The notes under the pieces: generated by a model
Seen by the model: only the letters and a program-made list of their open reading frames with translations
The model's database searches: none
What the model was told of the DNA's origin: nothing
Part shown: one piece after another, positions 6,649 to 11,575 of the stretch
Layout: each line of letters begins with the position of its first letter
How positions within the stretch are numbered: position 1 is the stretch's first letter
Source of the DNA: Variovorax sp.
Lineage (GTDB): Bacteria; Pseudomonadota; Gammaproteobacteria; Burkholderiales; Burkholderiaceae_C
NCBI GenBank assembly: GCA_028292145.1
Contig: JAQGMX010000153.1
Location: 1-11,575, forward strand
DNA: 11,575 nt
Reading direction: 5' to 3'
Translations under genes and position numbers: made by a program

Positions 6649-7722
6649 ATGATCTTTCGCCGCTTTCCCAAGACCGTTTTTCTGCTCGCCGCAGCGCTAC
6701 TGGCCGGTTGCACGACCCAGCAGCAAGCGCCCTCCCAGCCTGCTTTCTCACCCTCCGCAACTGCCGCTGCCGCGCCCAGCTACGACAACGCCGAACCTCT
6801 CGGCGTTGCCATGGAAGGCTGGGCCTACCCCTATCCGGTGCAATACCTTCAGTTCGAGCTGGAGGGCCGGCCGGTGCGCATGAGCTACATGGACGTGCAG
6901 CCGACCCGCAACCCCAACGGCAAGACCGTAGTGCTGTTCCACGGCAAGAATTTCGGCGCCGACTATTGGGACAACACGCTGCGTGCGCTGTCGGCGCAGG
7001 GCTATCGCGTGATTGCCATGGACCAGATCGGCTTCGGCAAATCGTCCAAGCCGGAAATCCGCTACAGCTTCGCCATGCTGGCCGACAACAGCGCGCGCGT
7101 GCTGGACCATCTGAAGGTCGGCCGCGTCGCCATCGTGGCTAACAGCATGGGAGGCATGCTGGGTGTGCATTTTGCGCGCCGCTATCCGGAGCGCGTGACT
7201 GCGCTGGTGCTGGAGAACCCGCTGGGGCTGGAAGATTACGTTCCGGCAATTCCGCCGCAATCGACGGCCGAACTTCTCAAGCAGGAGATGGCGCAAACCA
7301 CGACCAGCTACCGGACCTTCATCAAAAGCTATTTCAAGGACAACTACCGGCCGGAATTCGAGCGCTTCGTCGAGCAGTTCGCACGGGTTCAGCGCAGTCC
7401 GGAGTACCCGCGCTTTGCGCATGTGTCGGCGTTGACGTATCAGATGATTTACGAGGGGCCAATCTATGGAGAACTGCCGAAGTTGAATGTGCCGGTATTG
7501 CTTGCTATCGGGCAACTGGATCGCACCGTTTTCGGTCGACGATTTGCGCCGCCGGAGGCTGTGAAGAATCTGGGGAATTTCCCGCAGTTGGGGAAGGATG
7601 CGCAGAAGCGTATTCCGGGGGCTCGGCTCGTGGAATTCGAGGGCGTGGGGCATGTGCCGCATTTGGAGGCGGCTGAGCGGTTCAACGGGGCTGTGATGGA
7701 ATTCTTGGCGGGGCTGCGGTGA
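6649..7722 (+). CDS. Alpha/beta-hydrolase fold lipoprotein
   Basis: 357 residues. The N-terminus is a lipoprotein signal (MIFRRFPKTVFLLAAALLAG followed by Cys21, lipobox LAGC); Thr at +2 suggests an outer-membrane lipoprotein. The body has the alpha/beta-hydrolase fold: LFHGKNFG oxyanion-side motif (H98-G99), MDQIGFGKSS strand-turn, nucleophile elbow ANSMGG with Ser166, a lid-like insertion around 195-270, Asp291 in IGQLDRT and His335 in GVGHVPH, completing a plausible Ser-Asp-His triad. The usual G-x-S-x-G is A-x-S-x-G, which is common in this superfamily. Substrate cannot be deduced; esterase, lipase or epoxide-hydrolase-like activity are possible. I chose ATG 6649 over the longer frame from 6421 because it yields the lipoprotein signal and leaves the divergent DUF2845 gene clear. 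No strong Shine-Dalgarno site is visible. Confidence 0.9.
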   Translation: MIFRRFPKTVFLLAAALLAGCTTQQQAPSQPAFSPSATAAAAPSYDNAEPLGVAMEGWAYPYPVQYLQFELEGRPVRMSYMDVQPTRNPNGKTVVLFHGKNFGADYWDNTLRALSAQGYRVIAMDQIGFGKSSKPEIRYSFAMLADNSARVLDHLKVGRVAIVANSMGGMLGVHFARRYPERVTALVLENPLGLEDYVPAIPPQSTAELLKQEMAQTTTSYRTFIKSYFKDNYRPEFERFVEQFARVQRSPEYPRFAHVSALTYQMIYEGPIYGELPKLNVPVLLAIGQLDRTVFGRRFAPPEAVKNLGNFPQLGKDAQKRIPGARLVEFEGVGHVPHLEAAERFNGAVMEFLAGLR

Positions 7723-7752
7723 GGGTGGGGAGCTTGTATCCTTTTAGCCCTC

Positions 7753-8307
7753 ATGAGCAGCGATTCCAAATGGCTTGAGAGCGCCCGCGCGCAGTGGCTT
7801 TGGCGAGGGCAAGAGCGACCTCCGTTCGCCGATGTCCCTGCGTCAGGACAGATTTCGGTTTGGGATTTCCCGAGGCCGCCAGAGCTCGTACGCGAAGCGC
7901 GTGAAATCGTCGTGCTCTGGGGCCATCTCGAGGTAGCGCGCACCCGCGCCGCCTGGGCAGTCCGCGAAACGGCCCATCCGCCTACTTTCTACCTGCCGCT
8001 GGTCGACGTACAGCCCGGATTGTTGCAGCCCGCTGGCGATGGCTCGTTCTGCGAGTGGAAGGGTCCGGCGCGCTATTGGAATCTGGTGGACGGCGCACGC
8101 CGCCTGGACCAGGTCGCCTGGAGCTACCCCCATCCCTTGTCAGGTGCCGAGCCTCTCGCCGGCTGCGTGGCCTTCTATGCCCACAATCTGGACTGCCGTG
8201 TCGGCGGATCAAAGGTCGTCCCACAGGCGGGGCCCTTCTATGGGGGCTGGATCACTCCCGATTTGGCTGGGCCCTTCAAAGGCGGACCCGGTAGCGGAGG
8301 TTGGTAG
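7753..8307 (+). CDS. DUF427 domain protein
   Basis: 184 residues. Residues about 50-150 carry the DUF427 signature as I know it: VARTRAAWAVRETAHPPTFYLPLVDV (HPP at 75-77), then CEWKGPARYWNL (100-111), VAWSYPHPL (122-129) and AGCVAFY (136-142). The family is a small beta-rich fold of unsettled function, often near metabolic genes and frequently present in several copies per genome. The N-terminal 45 residues (LWRGQERPPFAD, SVWDFPRPPE) are an extension seen in longer members. The C-terminal tail is Gly/Pro-rich. It follows the hydrolase gene by 30 nt in the same direction and may be co-transcribed, although no clear ribosome site precedes the ATG. Confidence 0.85.
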   Translation: MSSDSKWLESARAQWLWRGQERPPFADVPASGQISVWDFPRPPELVREAREIVVLWGHLEVARTRAAWAVRETAHPPTFYLPLVDVQPGLLQPAGDGSFCEWKGPARYWNLVDGARRLDQVAWSYPHPLSGAEPLAGCVAFYAHNLDCRVGGSKVVPQAGPFYGGWITPDLAGPFKGGPGSGGW

Positions 8308-8437
8308 GCAGTCGGTTTACGTACGCGAACGTTGGTTGGCATTTCCCGTCGATCGCCTCACAGCTCTAATTGGCAATGGTTCCTTTGCTCCTTGAACGCG
8401 CGTTGTCGAGCAACTGCGAACGGAACAGAATGCTGAT

Positions 8438-8692
8438 ATGACTGGAATTGTCTTGAGCGTTGGCGTTTTCGCGGCAGTTGTTTTTGCTGTGTCCTGTGCA
8501 GCCATCCTTCTGATCGTCTGTTTCCTTGCCATGGCAGCAGCACTTCCTCACGGCCATCCTGGCGCCGACAGGATTCGCCAATTTGCGAGCAAAGTTCCGG
8601 GGTCGATTTGGCGTATCGCCTGTCGTCTCGATGCACTGATTTTCTTCGGCGCCATCGTTGCTGCCGCAGTTTTGACCATCGTGTTTTCCTGA
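8438..8692 (+). CDS. Small two-helix membrane protein, unknown function
   Basis: 84 residues that I do not recognise. Two hydrophobic segments are obvious, about 4-35 and 64-83, separated by a polar, positively charged loop (HPGADRIRQFASKVPGSIWR), which points to an inner-membrane hairpin protein. Only a weak ribosome site (GGAACAG) precedes the ATG, at some distance. The hydrophobic pattern and the 84-codon length argue for a real gene, but the opposite strand is also open here (8366-8728), so certainty is limited. Confidence 0.55.
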   Translation: MTGIVLSVGVFAAVVFAVSCAAILLIVCFLAMAAALPHGHPGADRIRQFASKVPGSIWRIACRLDALIFFGAIVAAAVLTIVFS

Positions 8693-9037
8693 CCTCGACA
8701 TCGACTTGGCGTCATGTCGTCGCCGCAAGCCGGTCGCTCCCCTGCTCGAAATGGTTATTCAGGGCCAGGTAGGTTCGCATGCGCACTGTTGGCGAAGACC
8801 CCGAACCCAAGGCCCTCCGGCGAATGCTGCCGTCGAAAAGGCGCCGGCTTCCATGCGTGCCAACGTTTTTGGGTCGATGCTTACCCGTTCGGCAAACAGG
8901 GTCGCGGAAAGGCCCCTGCGGTACCGGGTTTGCCGAAACTAAGGAAAAAAAGGATCTATAGCTCTTTAATTCCGTAAAAACGAAACTATCGTGCCTCGGC
9001 GCATTTTGCTGATATAGTTCCGAAATATCGAAACTAT
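8693..9037. other. 345-bp stretch without a convincing gene, upstream of hipB
   Basis: All three plus-strand frames are open over much of 8706-8977, each giving 60-87 Arg/Pro/Gly/Cys-rich residues with no domain I recognise. An inverted repeat, TTCGGCAAAC (8888-8897) and GTTTGCCGAA (8928-8937), could fold into a 10-bp stem with a 30-nt loop. From about 8940 the DNA becomes AT-rich and leads into the hipB promoter and operator. The open-frame pattern with unlikely protein composition suggests repeat-type or structured DNA, not a coding region. Confidence 0.45.
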
Positions 9038-9039
9038 AT
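9012..9039 (+). promoter_or_regulatory. Palindromic operator and probable promoter of hipBA
   Basis: A 28-bp imperfect palindrome with 12-bp arms (ATATAGTTCCGA and TCGAAACTATAT, one mismatch) and an AATA centre ends inside the hipB start codon (ATG 9038). A further copy of the half-site CGAAACTATCG begins at 8981, 48 bp upstream of the right-arm copy. The left arm contains a -10-like TATAGT (9013-9018). HipB antitoxins repress their own operon by binding palindromes near the promoter, so this is the natural autoregulatory site. With this -10 box the mRNA leader would be only about a dozen bases, and no Shine-Dalgarno site is visible. Confidence 0.6.
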
Positions 9040-9343
9040 GGCGCGCACTCTTCCTGAATTCGATCCTAATAGAGGTCCGACGGCGCCGACGCTCTCGCAT
9101 CTTGGCAAGCTGGTGCGCAATCGACGCGCGCAGGCGCAGATGCGCATCGACGACGCTGCCGCGCTCAGTGGCATCTCGAGCGATGTGCTTTCGCGCCTGG
9201 AAAACGGCAAGCCCGTCACTGTCGACAAGCTCATGTTGGTTCTGGAGGGACTCGGCCTTCGCATGCTTGTCTTGCCGAAGGCCGATGTTCCTGCCGTCGA
9301 GGCGATGCTCGGCAAAGCCGCGGATTTGGACGCGTCGCAATGA
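9038..9343 (+). CDS. hipB: HipB-type antitoxin, Xre-family HTH
   Basis: 101 residues. Residues about 22-78 form an Xre/Cro-type helix-turn-helix: LGKLVRNRRAQAQMRIDDAA, then ALSGISSDVLSRLENGK (recognition helix about 47-57) and VTVDKLMLVLEGLGLRM. The final strand-like LRMLVLP is typical of HipB-like proteins. It is the antitoxin and autorepressor partner of HipA, binding the kinase and the operator DNA. The ATG overlaps the palindrome at 9012-9039, and the stop overlaps the hipA start by 4 nt (ATGA), the usual coupled arrangement. An N-terminal tail of 20 residues rich in Pro precedes the HTH. Confidence 0.9.
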   Translation: MARTLPEFDPNRGPTAPTLSHLGKLVRNRRAQAQMRIDDAAALSGISSDVLSRLENGKPVTVDKLMLVLEGLGLRMLVLPKADVPAVEAMLGKAADLDASQ

Positions 9344-10674
9344 CGGACGGCTACATGCTGGAGGTGAACGCGGGAAGTCAGCGCGTCGGCACCCTTGGCT
9401 ACGATCAGGCAGCGGATGCCTTTCAGTTCGACTACGACCCGGCTTGGCTTGCGCTGCCTTCTCGGTACCCGCTTTCTCCAAAGCTGCCCTTGGAAGGCCG
9501 TGCGGATTCGCACGTCATCCGTCGTTTTCTGGAAAACCTCCTTCCCGAAGGCGAAGCGCTGGCTGTTGCGGCGACCGATGCGCGGGTGGCGCGCAGCAAC
9601 GTCTTCGGGCTTCTTCGTCATCTGGGGCATGAAACGGCAGGCGCGCTTGGTTTTGCGGCGGTCGGCCGAACGTCGACGGAGCAGTTGCCGCTGAGACGGC
9701 GCGTTTCGTTTGAAGAGCTTCAGGCGCGAATCGACGATCGAGCGAACGAACCGTTCAACCGTTGGGACGGCAAGGTCCGCATGTCCATCGCAGGACATCA
9801 AGACAAGCTATTGGTGACCATCGACGGCGGCGAGCTTTTTCTGGTCGACGGGTCGCTGTCGTCCACGCACATCCTGAAGCCGGAGCCTGCAGGCACGAGC
9901 GCGCCTTGCATGGTCGCCAATGAGCATTACTGCATGCTGCTGGCCAACCGGATCAGTCTGCGGCGCTGGAAAGCACCGTGCGCGGCGCAGGTCAGCATCC
10001 TGAGGGTGCCGTCGCCGGTGTTGAGCATCGAGCGCTTCGACCGACGCCAGACAGCGCACGGGGTGGAGCGAATTCACATCATTGACGGGTGCCAGGCATT
10101 GGACTTGCCGGTAAGCGCGAAGTACGAACGAAACGTGGGTGAGCACCCCGACGTCCGCAACATTCGCGACGGCGCCAGCTTCGAGAAGCTCGGCACGCTG
10201 AGGTCCGCGCTCGTCGAGCCGGCGCTGGGCATGCAGCGGCTGGTTCTTTGGGCAGTTACAACGCTGCTCTTCGGCAACAGCGACGCGCACGGGAAGAACA
10301 TTTCCTTTTTCGTCGACCGCACGGGGCTCACGCCGACGCCGCTGTACGACCTTGTGAGCGTCGTTCAATACGAGAACTTTCACCACGATCTGGCGATGGC
10401 CTTCGGGGACGAGTTTGTGTTGAAGGACGTGCGCTCATTTGCGCTTGCCGATTTCTGCGTGCGCATGGGCGTTGATCGCAAGTACTTCGCGCGTGAACTA
10501 ACGCGGCTTTGTGAGCTGGCGATGCAGGAAGCGCCGAAACAAGCGGAGGACGCTGTGTATGTGGGAGAGGAGATCGCGTTTGTTCGGCAACTGGCGCGGT
10601 TCGTGGTTACGCGAGCGAATGCACTGAAAGAAATGGCGCGGGATATTTCGAAATTTGCGGCTGATAACTTTTAG
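9340..10674 (+). CDS. hipA: HipA-type Ser/Thr kinase toxin
   Basis: 444 residues, close to the ~440 of E. coli HipA. The N-terminal subdomain (VGTLGYDQAADAFQFDYD, SPKLPLEG, FLENLLPEG) is followed by the kinase core. The phosphorylatable loop reads MSIAGHQDK with Ser149, equivalent to E. coli Ser150; HILKP has Lys180 for ATP; IERFDRR is at 230-236; the catalytic segment LFGNSDAHGKN has Asp315 and Asn320; LYDLVS gives the metal-binding Asp337. All key residues are present, so the toxin is probably active. Known HipA targets are glutamyl-tRNA synthetase or, in relatives, other tRNA synthetases and translation proteins; which applies here cannot be told. It overlaps hipB by 4 nt. The segment around 205-225 (ISLRRWKAPCAAQVSI) appears slightly irregular but the frame is intact. 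Confidence 0.93.
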   Translation: MTDGYMLEVNAGSQRVGTLGYDQAADAFQFDYDPAWLALPSRYPLSPKLPLEGRADSHVIRRFLENLLPEGEALAVAATDARVARSNVFGLLRHLGHETAGALGFAAVGRTSTEQLPLRRRVSFEELQARIDDRANEPFNRWDGKVRMSIAGHQDKLLVTIDGGELFLVDGSLSSTHILKPEPAGTSAPCMVANEHYCMLLANRISLRRWKAPCAAQVSILRVPSPVLSIERFDRRQTAHGVERIHIIDGCQALDLPVSAKYERNVGEHPDVRNIRDGASFEKLGTLRSALVEPALGMQRLVLWAVTTLLFGNSDAHGKNISFFVDRTGLTPTPLYDLVSVVQYENFHHDLAMAFGDEFVLKDVRSFALADFCVRMGVDRKYFARELTRLCELAMQEAPKQAEDAVYVGEEIAFVRQLARFVVTRANALKEMARDISKFAADNF

Positions 10675-10724
10675 CCAGGATGTCTACTGGTGAGGCGCGG
10701 CTGGGTATGTAGGTGCGGAGATGG

Positions 10725-11018
10725 TTAAGGTCGAGAAATTGGCTTATGTGCTGCGAAAGCTTGCTTTGGGCGCAAAGCGGCAGAAGCGAATCGCTCAGTA
10801 AGGCCGATCGTTCGTCCCGGCTTGCCCAGATCCCACTTCAGATCAATCGCGCTAATTAAATTTTCTACCAAGCCTTGGTCTTTAGTTTTTCTGAGCTTTT
10901 GAATATAGCGGGTGAAATGCTGTTCAACGCCATTTATAAACAGCGTAGGGTTAATGACGACCGACTCGAGCGAGGCTTTGAGAACCATGCTGCCATCATC
11001 TGTTCTTTTATAAGTCAC
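10725..11018 (-). CDS. Hypothetical small protein (possible gene fragment) between hipA and gyrB
   Basis: 97 residues from a GTG start, no family recognised. The sequence looks protein-like: a strand-rich N-terminus (SMVLKASLESVVINPTLFIN), a charged helix (YIQKLRKTKDQGLVENLISA) and DLKWDLGKPGRTIGLTER. Codon use is AT-richer than the neighbours, suggesting acquired DNA or a decayed remnant. No Shine-Dalgarno site is visible, and an in-frame stop lies 11 codons upstream of the GTG, so no longer start exists. It lies downstream of the gyrB terminator and would need its own promoter. It converges with hipA. It could be a fragment of a larger lost gene. Confidence 0.35.
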   Translation of the reverse strand: MTYKRTDDGSMVLKASLESVVINPTLFINGVEQHFTRYIQKLRKTKDQGLVENLISAIDLKWDLGKPGRTIGLTERFASAALRPKQAFAAHKPISRP

Positions 11019-11108
11019 GACGATTGGCCCGGGCCGAGTAGTGCTGAATTAATTCCGTTGCGAAACATTGCATCGTGAGCATCCGAAGCCCCCCGGCATT
11101 AACCAAAC

Positions 11109-11137
11109 AACAAAGGCGCCTAAAAAGCGCCTTTGTT
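11109..11137 (-). terminator. Rho-independent terminator of gyrB
   Basis: A perfect 11-bp stem (AACAAAGGCGC pairing with GCGCCTTTGTT) with a 7-nt loop, about 80 nt after the gyrB stop. On the minus strand the stem is followed by T-rich GTTTGGTT, so it fits an intrinsic terminator for gyrB. The stem's own T-rich end on the plus strand could also stop transcription coming from hipA. Confidence 0.85.
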
Positions 11138-11216
11138 CATTCAACCAACCGAATCCGGATATTCATTTCACCGGTCAAATCGCAGCATTCTTCAGCCACG
11201 CGCCGCTCAGCGTTTC

Positions 11217-11575
11217 TCAAACATCAATATTCGCAGCCCGCAACGCATTCTGCTCAATGAATTCCCGACGCGGCTCCACCTCATCGCCCATCAGCATCGT
11301 GAACACCCGATCCGCTTCAATCGCGTCATCGATCTGCACCCGCAGCAACCGTCGCACGGTCGGGTCCATCGTCGTTTCCCACAGCTGCTCCGGATTCATC
11401 TCCCCCAGCCCCTTGTAGCGCTGACGCGAAGTCGCATGCTCGGCCTGTCCGATCAGCCACTTCATCGCGATCCGGAAATCCGCGACCTTCTCTTCCTTCT
11501 GACGCTCGCCCTCGCCGCGTTTGACCACGGCGCCTTCTTCGCTCAGCAGATTGCGGAACGTGTTCGCCGCTTCGG
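11217..11575 (-). CDS. gyrB: DNA gyrase subunit B (GyrB), C-terminal part, start outside window
   Basis: About 118 codons of the C-terminal end of the ATPase subunit of DNA gyrase, which introduces negative supercoils together with GyrA. The visible part contains the highly conserved RYKGLGEMNPEQLWETTMD, followed by LRVQIDDAIEADRVFTMLMG, DEVEPRREFIEQNAL and the C-terminal NIDV. The stop at 11217 is where GyrB proteins normally end, so the gene is complete at this side and runs off the right edge. A terminator follows at 11137-11109. Confidence 0.97.
   Translation of the reverse strand, partial: EAANTFRNLLSEEGAVVKRGEGERQKEEKVADFRIAMKWLIGQAEHATSRQRYKGLGEMNPEQLWETTMDPTVRRLLRVQIDDAIEADRVFTMLMGDEVEPRREFIEQNALRAANIDV

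Noticed and set aside
8888..8937. Inverted repeat read as an integron attC site
   Set aside because: The arms do not fit the GTTRRRY/RYYYAAC core sites and there is no integrase or cassette structure nearby.
10751..10782. Hairpin GCTTTG-GGCG-CAAAGC as a hipA terminator
   Set aside because: No run of T follows on the plus strand, and it lies inside the hypothetical minus-strand frame.
1..11575. CRISPR array, tRNA, rRNA or insertion-sequence transposase
   Set aside because: I saw no regularly spaced repeats, no tRNA- or rRNA-like conserved segments and no transposase motifs in any frame.

Overview
The window is high-GC bacterial chromosome, most likely from a betaproteobacterium of the Burkholderiaceae. 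This rests on the GyrB C-terminus, the strong GC bias at third codon positions, and the style of the DUF427 and DUF2845 genes; it is an inference and not a species call. The right edge carries the 3' end of gyrB on the minus strand, followed by a clear hairpin terminator. gyrB normally sits next to dnaA-dnaN in this group, so the window is probably close to the replication origin.

Left half (1-5723, minus strand): a type I restriction-modification operon read right to left in the order hsdS-like (5723-5094), hsdM (5088-3577), hsdS (to 2681), hsdR (2684 to beyond base 1). Genes are 5 nt apart or overlap by 4 nt. The operon is unusual in having two separate single-TRD specificity proteins, one on each side of hsdM, instead of one two-TRD HsdS. 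The downstream hsdS frame is in frame with what looks like the first ~30 residues of a RhuM-type protein, a gene often found between hsdM and hsdS. This suggests that rhuM was deleted and its start fused to hsdS. The fusion lies in a visibly AT-rich segment with four closely packed palindromes.

Middle (5724-8692): a divergent promoter region carries two copies of the palindrome TGCATCA-N7-TGATGCA, one at the start of the restriction operon and one at the start of a divergent DUF3892 gene. Next come an exported DUF2845 protein (minus), a predicted alpha/beta-hydrolase lipoprotein (plus), a DUF427 protein (plus) and a small two-helix membrane protein (plus).

Right part (8693-11575): a 345-bp stretch without a convincing gene ends in a 28-bp imperfect palindrome that overlaps the start codon of hipB. 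hipB and hipA overlap by 4 nt and form a toxin-antitoxin pair (HTH antitoxin and HipA Ser/Thr kinase) with its key kinase residues present. An AT-richer small frame of unknown function (minus) lies between hipA and the gyrB terminator. Restriction system, DUF3892 gene and hipBA together look like accessory or defence DNA placed beside conserved gyrB.
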